Shown here: positions 17,383 to 31,796 of the stretch, piece after piece | Layout: the number at the start of each line of letters is the position of its first letter | How positions within the stretch are numbered: position 1 is the stretch's first letter | Assembly (NCBI GenBank): GCA_020632885.1 | Contig: JACKEQ010000036.1 | Location: 1-53,305 of the forward strand | Origin: Alphaproteobacteria bacterium | Lineage (GTDB): Bacteria; Myxococcota_A; UBA796; GCA-2862545 | DNA length: 53,305 bases | Direction of reading: 5' to 3' | Program-made: the position numbers and the translations under genes | Notes under the pieces: model-generated | Databases searched by the model: none | Told to the model about the DNA's origin: nothing | The model's input: only the letters and a program-made list of their open reading frames with translations

Positions 17383-18869
17383 GGCCGCCTCTCGACCTTC
17401 TGGGGCGCGTCCCGCACGCTCGACAGGGCCTCTGCGCGCCCCGCCTCGTGGTACTCGGCGTCCTCGTTGACGCCCCAGATGTCGTACCGCAGCTCGCCGG
17501 CCACGATGTTCTCGACCGTGAGCATCGCGGTCATCATCGCGTGGTCCTGGTTGTTGTACTTGTGCATGCCGTTGCGGCCGACCAGGTGGAGCCCGGGGTA
17601 GCGCCCGAGCTCCTCGCGGATGACGTCGACGTGCCGCTTGTAGTCGGCGTCGTACACCGGGTAGGCCTTCTTCTGGCGCACCACCGTGCCGTCCGAGACG
17701 TCCGAGGCCTGCGCGAGCCCGATCCTGGCGAGCTCTTCCCGACCCAGGGCGATGAGGTCCTCGTCCGACGACGTCCAGAGGCCGTCGCCCTCGAAGCAGA
17801 AGTACTCGAGCCCGAGGCAGGAGCGATCGGCCCGCGGGACCATCTCCTCCGACCAGGCCCGGAAGTTCTGGATCCGCCCGACCTTCACGGCGGGGTCGTG
17901 GATGTAGATCCAGTTGTCCGGGAAGGGGTCCGGGCGGTCGATGACCAGGGCGACCGTGAGGAAGTCCCGGTAGCGCAGGCCGTTCGCGGCCTGCTTCAGG
18001 CGCTCGGTGGCCCCATCGAGAGACCGCACGACCTCGGTGAGCGGTGCGCTCGAGATCACGTGCTTCGCCCGGAAGCGGACCTCCTCACCGGCGTCCGTCG
18101 TGGCCGTCAGCGTCCAGCGCTCGCCGTCCCACGCGAGCCCCGACAGGGTGTGCCCGAAGTGCACCGCACCGCCCTGCTGGCGCGTCTTCTCGGCAGCGGC
18201 CTCCCACATCTGGCCCGGCCCGCGCCGCGGGTACAGGAAGACCTCGATGAGGCTCTTGATGTCGTTGGACCCGCGCTGCCGCCCGAAGCGCTGCTGGAGG
18301 GTCTTGGACACCGCGCTGCGCGCCGCGGACGTGAAGCTCAGGCCCTTGATGCGCTGGGCCGCCCAGTCCGCGGAGATCTCGTCGCAGCCGATGCCCCAGA
18401 CCTTCTCCGTGTAGGTCTTGAAGAACGTGCGGTACAGACGCTCTCCGAAGCGGTTCGCGACCCACTCGTGCAGCGTCTGGGGGTCCGGGTGCGGACGCAC
18501 CCTCCGCTTCACGTACGACGCCACGCACAGCGCGCTCGTCACCGGACCCAGGTTGCGGAGGGTGGCGAACGCCTCCAGCGGGTACGGGAAGAACCGGCCG
18601 TCGTAGTAGATCCGCGAGAGCCGTGGCCGCTCGAGGAGGTCGTCCGGGAGGAGCTCGCGCCAGAGCGCCACCACCTCCGCGGACTTGGAGAAGAAGCGAT
18701 GGCCGCCGATGTCGAACAGATATCCCTGGTAGTCGACCGTGCGGCTGATGCCACCGACTGCATGGGACTGCTCGATCACCCCGACGGACAGACCGCGCGC
18801 GGTGGCGAGATAGCTCGCGGTGAGCCCTGCCGGACCGGCGCCGACGATGACGATGTCGAGTTCCTGCAC
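17379..18869 (-). CDS. FAD-dependent oxidoreductase, UDP-galactopyranose-mutase-like
   Basis: The protein has 496 residues. The N-terminal dinucleotide motif is V-G-A-G-P-A-G-L-T-A, then G-G-I-S-R-T and G-G-H-R-F-F. The latter is typical of the protoporphyrinogen-oxidase/UDP-galactopyranose-mutase superfamily often found in polysaccharide loci. F-F-K-T-Y-T-E-K-V-W-G and the C-terminal L-V-G-R-N-G-M-H-K-Y-N-N-Q-D-H fit the same subgroup. The GTG start is supported by a TATCGT box six bases upstream. Neighbours are a GT-C transferase (38 bp upstream) and a sugar methyltransferase (4-bp overlap). A role in modifying a surface sugar is inferred; the exact substrate is not known. Confidence 0.82.
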   Translation of the reverse strand: MQELDIVIVGAGPAGLTASYLATARGLSVGVIEQSHAVGGISRTVDYQGYLFDIGGHRFFSKSAEVVALWRELLPDDLLERPRLSRIYYDGRFFPYPLEAFATLRNLGPVTSALCVASYVKRRVRPHPDPQTLHEWVANRFGERLYRTFFKTYTEKVWGIGCDEISADWAAQRIKGLSFTSAARSAVSKTLQQRFGRQRGSNDIKSLIEVFLYPRRGPGQMWEAAAEKTRQQGGAVHFGHTLSGLAWDGERWTLTATTDAGEEVRFRAKHVISSAPLTEVVRSLDGATERLKQAANGLRYRDFLTVALVIDRPDPFPDNWIYIHDPAVKVGRIQNFRAWSEEMVPRADRSCLGLEYFCFEGDGLWTSSDEDLIALGREELARIGLAQASDVSDGTVVRQKKAYPVYDADYKRHVDVIREELGRYPGLHLVGRNGMHKYNNQDHAMMTAMLTVENIVAGELRYDIWGVNEDAEYHEAGRAEALSSVRDAPQKVERRP

Positions 18870-18875
18870 CGCGCG

Positions 18876-18881
18876 ACGATA
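18876..18881 (-). promoter_or_regulatory. Likely -10 box TATCGT, leaderless start of the flavoprotein
   Basis: On the minus strand TATCGT is separated by 6 nt from the GTG at 18869. Transcription would start at or next to the start codon, and there is no Shine-Dalgarno sequence. Confidence 0.45.
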
Positions 18882-18907
18882 GCACGGTGGCCCCACGCGC
18901 CAGCCTC

Positions 18908-20665
18908 TCAGCGGTAGGCCGGCTCCAGGTACCCGTCCCCCCCCACCGAGCCGTCCCCGAGACTCCCGACGTCCCCTGCCAGATCCAGCAGCCGCGCCTC
19001 GCACCTCACGGGATCGCTCCAGGTGAACACGAAGGCCCGCCGCTCCGGGAAGTGGGTGCGCCAGAGCCGCCGGTCGGCCTCCACCGAGAGGTGGTTGGCC
19101 CACACCACGCGCCCGTCGAGGGACGGACGGTTGGCAGGCCGCGCGAGGGTCAGGTTCACCGTGGGCTGGAAGCGCTCGTTGCAGTAGATCGGCCACGGGG
19201 CGAACACGAGGGCGTCGTCCAGGGGCCGGGTGAGCTCGAAGAGCGGCGCCAGCGACCGCGCCGAGCGCGCCAGCACGGCCGTCCGCACCGGCCAGCTCAC
19301 GAGCAGGGCCAGCGCCGCGCCGGACCCGATGATCGCGAGCACCGTGGGCAGCCGCGTCTTCGCGAGACGCTCCGCGCCGTCCACGGTCAGCAGCAGGACG
19401 GGCGTGAAGAGCTCGAGGTGGTGGAGAGGCCCGAGGGTCTCCACACCCACGTCCATCACGAAGGCGTGCACGAGCACCCCACCCACCAGCCAGCCCCACA
19501 CGGCCGCCGACCGCCGGGCGAACGGCAGGAACACGAGCCCCACCGGCCACCCGAAGAAGGCCTCGTCGATGCGGAGGAACGAGGCGGCCGCCATGGTCCG
19601 GGCGTGCTCGAGCGAGAACACGAACGTCTGGGTGCGGTCGTCGTAGGTGGAGAACCGTCCGTGGTTCGACAGCGCGTACGCGATGTACCGGCCGTAGCCC
19701 GACCCCGTCACGCTCCCGTAGAGCACGTGGCTCACGGCGAGGAACAGCCCGGCACCGGCCGCCACCACGGCGCCCGCGGCCACGAGGTTCCCGCCGAGCC
19801 GGCCCGTGCGCCACACCCCCCAGGCCCAGAGCGGCAGGAGCCCGACCCCGGCGCCGAGCGTCGAGGTCGGACGGATCCAGAACGCCGCGCAGTAGGCCGC
19901 GAAGAAGAGCACGTCGTGGGCGGTGTCGCCGTCCTCGTCCCCCGCGCGGAGGCCCGCCCACAGGGCCGCACTGAGGAAGAGGGTCGTGGAGGTGTGGCTG
20001 GTGAGCGTGCTGCTCGCGATGAGCCACGCGGGCGAGGTCGCCGCGAGCAGGATGGCCAGGCGCGCCCACGGCGCCTCCACCGTCCGACGCGCGACGAGGA
20101 ACCACAGGGGCACGCAGGCCGCCGCCAGGAGCGGGTTGACCACGCTCTCGAGCCCGAGGCGCGCCCAGGGGGCCAGGAGGGCCGGGAACCCGAGGAAGTA
20201 CTGGGTGAACCAGGCGCCGTCGTTCACCATGAACTGCCGGTCGAAGAAGAGCGGCTCGGGTGGGGAGACGGCCGCCAGCCGTCCAGACGCCAGGATCTCC
20301 GCGGCGAAGCGGTAGGTGTCCTCGTCGTCCACGAGCGGGACACCGAGGGCCACGACGCGGTCGAGGACCAGCGTCACCCCCACCACCGCGAGGGCCCCGC
20401 AGGCCATCCATGCGGCGTCCGAGCCCCTACCGAGGCGCTCGAGCACGGGCCGGGCGTCCCGTCCGGTGCTCGCGAGCACCGCGCCGAGCATCACGAGCCC
20501 CCCGAGCACCGCGTACTCCAGGAGGTACAGCACGTGGTCGGCGCTCACGACGAGCCCGCCCGCCACGAGCGGCCACCAGCCCGTCGCCACCGCGCGTCCC
20601 AGGAGGAGCGCCAGGCTGGCGACGAGGAGCAGGAGGCCTGCGAGCTGCTGCCGTCGTGCGTCCAT
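18908..20665 (-). CDS. GT-C membrane glycosyltransferase (GT39/ArnT-like)
   Basis: The protein has 585 residues with about a dozen hydrophobic membrane spans. The first extracytoplasmic loop carries an acidic motif (L-V-D-D-E-D-T-Y-R-F-A), as in dolichyl- or undecaprenyl-phosphate-dependent GT-C enzymes. The W-F-T-Q-Y-F-L-G-F-P and Y-G-S-V-T-G-S-G-Y-G segments and a C-terminal soluble tail also fit that class. It would transfer a sugar from a lipid carrier, probably one made by the GT2 enzyme of this locus, to a glycan or protein outside the inner membrane. It heads the minus-strand glycan operon and is divergent from uvrA. Family placement is by topology and motif; identity of the sugar is unknown. 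Confidence 0.75.
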   Translation of the reverse strand: MDARRQQLAGLLLLVASLALLLGRAVATGWWPLVAGGLVVSADHVLYLLEYAVLGGLVMLGAVLASTGRDARPVLERLGRGSDAAWMACGALAVVGVTLVLDRVVALGVPLVDDEDTYRFAAEILASGRLAAVSPPEPLFFDRQFMVNDGAWFTQYFLGFPALLAPWARLGLESVVNPLLAAACVPLWFLVARRTVEAPWARLAILLAATSPAWLIASSTLTSHTSTTLFLSAALWAGLRAGDEDGDTAHDVLFFAAYCAAFWIRPTSTLGAGVGLLPLWAWGVWRTGRLGGNLVAAGAVVAAGAGLFLAVSHVLYGSVTGSGYGRYIAYALSNHGRFSTYDDRTQTFVFSLEHARTMAAASFLRIDEAFFGWPVGLVFLPFARRSAAVWGWLVGGVLVHAFVMDVGVETLGPLHHLELFTPVLLLTVDGAERLAKTRLPTVLAIIGSGAALALLVSWPVRTAVLARSARSLAPLFELTRPLDDALVFAPWPIYCNERFQPTVNLTLARPANRPSLDGRVVWANHLSVEADRRLWRTHFPERRAFVFTWSDPVRCEARLLDLAGDVGSLGDGSVGGDGYLEPAYR

Positions 20666-20714
20666 CCGCGCGGCTAACGCAGGGCGGCAGCGCGCTCACG
20701 TCGCCCGACGGCAT

Positions 20715-20730
20715 CTGAACATCCGTGCAG
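20715..20730 (+). promoter_or_regulatory. LexA-type SOS box upstream of uvrA
   Basis: CTGAACATCCGTGCAG is a CTG-N10-CAG site ending 28 nt before the uvrA ATG, where a -35 element would lie. It matches 16 of 17 positions (with the next base, C) of the Myxococcus xanthus LexA consensus as I recall it, CTRHAMRYBYGTTCAGS. LexA repression with induction by DNA damage is the natural reading, since uvrA is a classical SOS gene. Confidence 0.6.
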
Positions 20731-20747
20731 CACCACGACCGCGTCGT

Positions 20748-20753
20748 TAGGGT
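20748..20753 (+). promoter_or_regulatory. Likely -10 box TAGGGT of uvrA
   Basis: TAGGGT lies five bases before the uvrA ATG with no Shine-Dalgarno sequence between, so the message is predicted to be leaderless. The SOS box ends 17 bp upstream and overlaps the -35 position. Confidence 0.45.
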
Positions 20754-20758
20754 CCGCC

Positions 20759-26413
<5,655 letters not shown>

Positions 26414-26423
26414 GATCTGCGCG

Positions 26424-27002
26424 ATGGAAGCTCGCCGGATCGCCACCTACGCCGACCTCCTCGCGGTCCCGGACCACCAGGTCGGTGAGCTCGTGGCCGG
26501 TGAGCTGCGCGTCAGCCCGCGGCCCGCACCGGCGCATGCCTGGGTGTCCTCGTCCCTGGGCGCCGATCTGCTTCCGCCCTTCGCGCGGGGCCGCGGCGGG
26601 CCGGGGGGCTGGTGGATCCTCGACGAACCGGAGGTCCACCTCGGCGACGACGTGCTGGTGCCAGACCTCGCTGGCTGGAGGCGTACGACGCTCCCGGCGC
26701 TGCCCACCACCTCCTGGTTCGCCACCCGGCCGGACTGGGTCTGTGAGGTCGCGAGCCCGTCCACCGAGGCGTACGACCGGCTCGTGAAGCTGGAGATCTA
26801 CGGTCGGGCCGGTGTGCCATGGGCCTGGATCGTCGACCCCATCGCGAGGTACATCGAGGTCTTCGAGCGGGTGGACGACGCCTGGAGGCAGGCCGGCGGA
26901 GCCACGGACGCGACCGACGCGAGGCTGCCGCCGTTCGAAGCGGTCCCGCTGGACGTCGGCGCGATCTGGCCCCCGGATCCGATGAGAGATCCCTCAGTGT
27001 GA
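26424..27002 (+). CDS. Uma2 family (DUF820) PD-(D/E)XK nuclease-like protein
   Basis: The protein has 192 residues. Family features are visible: G-E-L-V-A-G-E-L-R-V-S-P near the N-terminus, P-E-V-H-L-G-D-D-V-L-V-P-D-L-A-G-W, W-V-C-E-V-A-S-P-S-T and K-L-E-I-Y-G-R-A-G-V-P-W-A-W-I-V-D. The Asp of P-D-L, the E-V and the Lys match the catalytic D-E-x-K arrangement of the Uma2 restriction-endonuclease-like fold. Its biological role is unknown in general. It lies 10 bp after uvrA and overlaps the next gene by four bases (GTGA), so all four genes may be one transcript. Confidence 0.88.
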   Translation: MEARRIATYADLLAVPDHQVGELVAGELRVSPRPAPAHAWVSSSLGADLLPPFARGRGGPGGWWILDEPEVHLGDDVLVPDLAGWRRTTLPALPTTSWFATRPDWVCEVASPSTEAYDRLVKLEIYGRAGVPWAWIVDPIARYIEVFERVDDAWRQAGGATDATDARLPPFEAVPLDVGAIWPPDPMRDPSV

Positions 27003-29242
27003 GCATCTCCAGCGAGAGATGGTATCTGCCCCTCGGTGGCGCATGGGTCGTAGGGCTACACGAGGGCGTGGCCTGGATCCGCCGTGAGGACCACTGGTGG
27101 GCCGTGGATCTCGCAGCGGGTCGCGTGCTCTGGTCCGAGGTCGCCGACTGGCAGGCGGTCCTGTACGCGGGTTCCGTGCTGGTGCGCTGGCATGGCCGGG
27201 TGGTCGAAGTCCGCGACGTCTACGGCGTGCGCTGGATGAAGGCGGGGCGGGGTCAGGGCGCGTCGGACCGTTGGGTCGTCGTCGAGGCGGACGGGGTGCA
27301 GCGTGCGTACGACACGACCACGGGCGAGCCCGTCTTCGACATCCCCGCGGGAGGCTTCCTGATCGTGGGGGACGAGATCGGCCAGCACGACGAGGACGCG
27401 GACGTCGTGCGGGCGTGGGACCGCGACGGGTGTCCGCTCTGGGAGCGCGAGCTCGGAGAGGACGCCTACCTCACATCGACGTGCCAGGGACGCATCGTGG
27501 TCCTCGAGTCCCTGCCCGGCCACAGGACCCGGATCCGCGGCGCACTCGAGCTCGAGCTCGACGGCAGCGTCTACCATGTCGTCGGCACGGACCACGGGTG
27601 GATGACCTGTTCGGTCCTTACGGACGGACGGCACGTCCTGGAGGTGGGAGGTCCCCGAGCCCGCCGTCAGGAACACCCTATGCCCTGGAGTGCGGTAGCG
27701 GACGGCGGGAGCCTGGTGGGCTGGGCCGGCCGCGAGCTCCTCTGGTGCGCCACGACCTGCTCCACGTGGTCCACGCCGGGACGGCTGCAGCTTGTCCACC
27801 TCTGGGACGGCTTGCCGTGGGTGCAGGTCGAGGGCCTGGGGCTCGGCCCGCTCTGCGCCGAGGCCGTCCCGCCCCTCGATCTGCTCGGTGTAGGCCACAC
27901 AACACCGCTCCTGTGTACCCAGGCGAGCCCCCTGCCGCCGCGCATCCGCGACCGCGGCCTCGCGCAGGCGATCGACGCTGCGGGCCACCCGATCGAGCCC
28001 GCGCTGGCCGAGTATCTCGCCCGGCTGGGCACGGACGGTCCCTGGCACGACGAGCTGCCTGCTGTGCGCTTCGAGGCCACCGACACGGGAGGGGTCCCCA
28101 ACGTCGTGGGGGATCCCTGTCTCCATGCCCTCGGCCGCCTGGGCTCCGATCTCTACCTGCTCGGCGTCTACCCGCCCGATCCGCGCCATCCCGTTCTCCG
28201 CTGGGACGCGCTGACCGAGACGGTCTCCTGGGTCGCCGACGACTTCGGGGATTTCCTGCGCCTCCTCGATGGCGATGAGGTCGCCTGCCATCCCGCAGCA
28301 TGGTTCCTGGCGGCCCACACGGGCCCGGAGCTCGACACGCGGGAGATCCTCGCCATGGACGATCCTCTACGTATGGAGCGGGCCTTCGTTCGATCAGGGG
28401 ACGGGTGGCTGGTGGCGGACCTCCACGCCGTGCTCGGCTGGACCGAGGGGGAGCCCCACCGCGCAGCGCTGATCCCCTGGTCGTCGCGCATCGCGTCGCT
28501 GCGGGGCGCCCTCGATGCGCTCGATGTCTCCACGGACGCCGTGCGGCGCTGGCTCGACCGCGTCGAGGGTGACGCCGATCTGCGCCGCAGACTCGTCCTT
28601 GCGGGCGTCCAGCTCGAGCAGGTCTTGGAGCCGGACCCGCGCTGGCTGCCCCTCCTGAGCCTGGACGTCGGAGGTGCGTTCGTGTCGCTGGCGCCCCACG
28701 ACGGGCGCCTGTGCGTGGTCCACTGGGAGGACGGTTGGACGCGGTGGGCCGATGCCGGGACGTGGCTGGAGGGGCTCCCGGAGACGTTGGGCACCAGCGA
28801 CCCCCTGCCCACAGGTTGCGTCGCCTGGTACCCGGGTCTCGGACCGATCCCCGCGCCGCGACCCGCCACGGAGCCCTCCCCTGCGCATCGCCAGGCCTCC
28901 GCGGCCCTCCAGGACGCAGCTCGCTCGCTCGGACCGCGGGACCCCGCCGAGACGCTCGCCGGCCCCGTGCTGCGCTTCCTCCAGACGGTACCTCTCGAGG
29001 CCGGCGACGACCCGCTCTCTCCCCACGCGGTCACAGGGCTTCGTCCCGGCGAGGCACGGAGGACCGGTCACGACGTCGCCCGCGGAGCCTGGGTGCGCTT
29101 CGCGGCGGAGCTCGCGACGACCGACCACCTGCAGATCACGGTCGACGTGGCCGTCGGCCTCCGACCCGAGCTGCAGGTGGTGTTCACACAGCTCGCCGGA
29201 GAGGGCTTGCGATGGCGCTACACCTTCTCGGGTGGCCAGTGA
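26999..29242 (+). CDS. Large protein of unknown family, paralogue 1, N-terminal propeller-like
   Basis: The protein has 747 residues and I recognise no family. The GTG start overlaps the Uma2 stop. No signal peptide or membrane span is seen, so it is probably cytoplasmic. The N-terminal 250 residues have PQQ-like blade motifs (V-A-W-I-R-R-E-D, W-A-V-D-L-A-A-G-R-V-L-W). The middle has R-D-R-G-L, A-G-H-P-I-E-P-A-L, P-P-D-P-R-H-P-V-L-R-W-D and H-P-A-A-W-F-L-A-A-H-T-G-P, all conserved in the next gene. The rest is a C-terminal region with R-V-E-G-D-A-D-L-R-R. It is tryptophan-rich throughout. The two paralogues are translationally coupled. A sensor or scaffold is conceivable, but no function is supported. 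Confidence 0.75.
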   Translation: MSISSERWYLPLGGAWVVGLHEGVAWIRREDHWWAVDLAAGRVLWSEVADWQAVLYAGSVLVRWHGRVVEVRDVYGVRWMKAGRGQGASDRWVVVEADGVQRAYDTTTGEPVFDIPAGGFLIVGDEIGQHDEDADVVRAWDRDGCPLWERELGEDAYLTSTCQGRIVVLESLPGHRTRIRGALELELDGSVYHVVGTDHGWMTCSVLTDGRHVLEVGGPRARRQEHPMPWSAVADGGSLVGWAGRELLWCATTCSTWSTPGRLQLVHLWDGLPWVQVEGLGLGPLCAEAVPPLDLLGVGHTTPLLCTQASPLPPRIRDRGLAQAIDAAGHPIEPALAEYLARLGTDGPWHDELPAVRFEATDTGGVPNVVGDPCLHALGRLGSDLYLLGVYPPDPRHPVLRWDALTETVSWVADDFGDFLRLLDGDEVACHPAAWFLAAHTGPELDTREILAMDDPLRMERAFVRSGDGWLVADLHAVLGWTEGEPHRAALIPWSSRIASLRGALDALDVSTDAVRRWLDRVEGDADLRRRLVLAGVQLEQVLEPDPRWLPLLSLDVGGAFVSLAPHDGRLCVVHWEDGWTRWADAGTWLEGLPETLGTSDPLPTGCVAWYPGLGPIPAPRPATEPSPAHRQASAALQDAARSLGPRDPAETLAGPVLRFLQTVPLEAGDDPLSPHAVTGLRPGEARRTGHDVARGAWVRFAAELATTDHLQITVDVAVGLRPELQVVFTQLAGEGLRWRYTFSGGQ

Positions 29243-31446
29243 GTCGGGCCATGGGTGACGGGTATCTCCCCTTCACCCACGCCCAGGTCATCGGCGTGCA
29301 CGAGGGCGTCGCGTGGATCCGCGAGGACGACCGCTGGTGGGCCATCGACCTCGCCGGCGGACGCGTGCTGTGGTCCGAGACCGCCGACTGGGGTGGCGCG
29401 CAGCTCGCCGGTCCCCTCCTCCTCCGGATGCGCGGGGACCACGTCGAGGCCCGGGACACCGAGGGCGTGCGCTGGTGGGCCCCCGGGACGGTCTGGGCGA
29501 GCTCCGCGCGCTGGGTCGTCGTCCGCCACGCCCTCGCGTGCCGCGTCCTGCACGCCGACACGGGGGCCGTGGCCCTCGAGCAGGGCGACATCGCGTACGC
29601 GGTCGTGGGCGACGAGATCGGCCTCCTGGGCGACGACGCCAGCCTCCTCCGCGTCTGGGGGCCCGGTGGCGAGCCGGTCTCGGAGACCCGGGTGGAGGAC
29701 GCCTGGCCCGAGGTGCTGGACGGGCGGATCGTCCTCTGCGAGCACCTCGACGCCCAGCGCACCCGTGTGAGCGGCGCCCTCGACGTCGTCCTCGATGGCC
29801 ACGTCGACACGATCGCGGGCACCCTCCGCGCGTGGGTGGCGTCCACGCGCTGGCCCGATGGTCGGATGGCGCTGGAGCTCGGAGGCACATCCGGACGGAC
29901 CTCGCTGGCCCTGGAGGGGGAGGCGTGGCCCGGTCTCGCAACCGACGGCGAGAGCCACGTCGCCTGGCAGGGCGACACCCTCCAGTGGATCGCCTCCTCC
30001 CGCTCGATCTGGCGGGCGCCCGGTCCCGTGCTCAGCGTCTGGCTCTGGGACGGCATGCCCTGGCTGCACGTCGTGGGTCATGGCCTCGTGCCCCTGCGAC
30101 GCGAGCCCGCCCAGCCCCTCGACCTGCTCGGGGTCGGGTCGACCGATCCGGTGCAGCTCGAGCGCATCGAGCCCGCCGCACCCCGACCGCGCGACCGCGG
30201 CCTCCGGGCGGCCATCGAAGCCGCCGGACACCCCATCGAGCCCGCCCTGGACGACCTCCTCGGGCGCCTCGAGCACGACGGGCCCGCCCGCGAGGACCTC
30301 GCGGCCCGAGGCCTCGAGGCCACCGAGCACGGTCTCCGGGCTCCCGTCACGGTGGACCGCAGCCTCCGGGTCCTCGGACGCCGGGGACGCGACCTCTGGC
30401 TCATCGGTGTGCACCCGCCCGACCCGCGGCACCCGGTCCTGCGCTGGGACGCCGACACGGACACGGTGACCTGGGTGGCGGACGACGTGGCGGCGTTCCT
30501 ACGGCTCCTCGACGGTGAAGAGGTGCCGACGCATCCAGCGGCCTGGTTCCTCGACGCCCACACCGGCCCCGCGCTCCTACCGCGGGAGATCCAGGCACTC
30601 GAGGATCCTCTACGTATGGAGCGGCTCTTCACCCGACTCGGGTCCGCGGGCGCCTGGGCGATCGACGACCTGCGGGCCCGCCTCGGCTGGCAGCCCGGCG
30701 ACATCGCCACCGAGCTCCGCCCGTGGCCGGACCGCCTCACGACCCTTCGCGAAGGGCTGGCATCCCTGGAGGCTCCGACCGCAGAGGTCGCGCGCTGGCT
30801 GCAACGGGTCGAGGGCGATGCGGACCTCCGGCGCACGTTGATCCTCGCTGGCATCGAGGCGAGCGACGCGTCGCATCCAGCGGACAGCCACCTCCCGCTG
30901 CTCCAGGCGGAGGACGGCGACCGCGTCTTCACGCTGCTGGCGTATCAGGGGAAGATCGGCCTGCTGCGTGAGGATCTCGGCACGCGGACCTGGGTGACCG
31001 CCGACGTCACGAGCTGGCTCGAGGGCCTCCCTGGCACCCTCGACACCCAGGAGCGTCCTCCGACGTGGTTCGTGCCGGGCATCGGGCTCCTCCCGCCGCC
31101 CCTGCCCCACGTGGAGCCGTCTCCGGAGCACCTGGAGGCCGCACGGGCCGTGCGGAATGCCCTGCAGGCGCTCCTCCCCGGGGCCGACCCCTGGACGGTG
31201 CAGAGGCCCTTGCGACGGTTCCTGCAGACGGCGCCGGTCGCTCCGGGCTACGACCCGCTCTCCCCCCTCGACGTCTGGGAGGTCGAGATCTCCCGCGCGC
31301 CCGACGGCGCCCTGGACGTGCTGTGCTCGAAGCTCCGCCAGGTCCAGGTGACCGCCGTGCTCCGCCCCACACCCGACGGCTTCCAGGTGGACTTCGCCAC
31401 CGCCCCGCACGCACCCCCGCGCCATGTCTTCCGGTTCCCGGGATAA
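29239..31446 (+). CDS. Large protein of unknown family, paralogue 2
   Basis: The protein has 735 residues and is homologous to the preceding gene along its whole length. The GTG at 29239 overlaps that gene's stop (GTGA); an ATG four codons later is an alternative. Shared blocks include G-V-H-E-G-V-A-W-I-R, R-W-W-A-I-D-L-A-G-G-R-V-L-W-S-E, V-G-D-E-I-G, R-D-R-G-L-R-A-A-I-E-A-A-G-H-P-I-E-P-A-L, E-D-P-L-R-M-E-R and V-E-G-D-A-D-L-R-R. The N-terminal third again looks like PQQ-type beta-propeller blades. A 21-bp stretch at 30604-30624 is identical in DNA to 28361-28381 of paralogue 1. No signal peptide is seen. Function unknown. Confidence 0.75.
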   Translation: MSRAMGDGYLPFTHAQVIGVHEGVAWIREDDRWWAIDLAGGRVLWSETADWGGAQLAGPLLLRMRGDHVEARDTEGVRWWAPGTVWASSARWVVVRHALACRVLHADTGAVALEQGDIAYAVVGDEIGLLGDDASLLRVWGPGGEPVSETRVEDAWPEVLDGRIVLCEHLDAQRTRVSGALDVVLDGHVDTIAGTLRAWVASTRWPDGRMALELGGTSGRTSLALEGEAWPGLATDGESHVAWQGDTLQWIASSRSIWRAPGPVLSVWLWDGMPWLHVVGHGLVPLRREPAQPLDLLGVGSTDPVQLERIEPAAPRPRDRGLRAAIEAAGHPIEPALDDLLGRLEHDGPAREDLAARGLEATEHGLRAPVTVDRSLRVLGRRGRDLWLIGVHPPDPRHPVLRWDADTDTVTWVADDVAAFLRLLDGEEVPTHPAAWFLDAHTGPALLPREIQALEDPLRMERLFTRLGSAGAWAIDDLRARLGWQPGDIATELRPWPDRLTTLREGLASLEAPTAEVARWLQRVEGDADLRRTLILAGIEASDASHPADSHLPLLQAEDGDRVFTLLAYQGKIGLLREDLGTRTWVTADVTSWLEGLPGTLDTQERPPTWFVPGIGLLPPPLPHVEPSPEHLEAARAVRNALQALLPGADPWTVQRPLRRFLQTAPVAPGYDPLSPLDVWEVEISRAPDGALDVLCSKLRQVQVTAVLRPTPDGFQVDFATAPHAPPRHVFRFPG

Positions 31447-31454
31447 CAGGTGGC

Positions 31455-31790
31455 ATGCGAACCCTCTCCCGGCTCCTCTCCTTCGTCATGGTCGGCATCC
31501 TGCTCGCTTGTGCGGGCCTCGGCGACCTCTTCACGCCCCCCGTGCTCGCCCCCGAGACCGCGAGCATGACCGGCGTGAACACCAGCACCAACGGCGGCGT
31601 CACCACGACCAGCCTCACGTACTCGAGCAGCGAGCCCGCCACCGCGATCACCGCTCACTACGCGAAGGCCCTCGCCGCCGACGGCTGGACCGTCGTGGAG
31701 ACGGAGGGCATGGTGAGCGCCACCGGTGAGCGCGGCGCGGTCACGATCACCACCGAGGACGGCGGGTTCACGGTCACCTGGGTGCGCTGA
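31455..31790 (+). CDS. Small lipoprotein of unknown function
   Basis: The protein has 111 residues. A hydrophobic N-terminus ends V-G-I-L-L-A-C-A-G, a clear lipobox. The mature part is Thr/Ser-rich, then has Y-A-K-A-L-A-A-D-G-W-T-V-V-E near residue 70, which recalls small ferredoxin-like lipoprotein folds in which a helix is followed by G-W. It starts eight bases after paralogue 2 and may be cotranscribed. Its stop lies six bases from that of the convergent gene. No family recognised. Confidence 0.6.
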   Translation: MRTLSRLLSFVMVGILLACAGLGDLFTPPVLAPETASMTGVNTSTNGGVTTTSLTYSSSEPATAITAHYAKALAADGWTVVETEGMVSATGERGAVTITTEDGGFTVTWVR

Positions 31791-31796
31791 GGCTCG

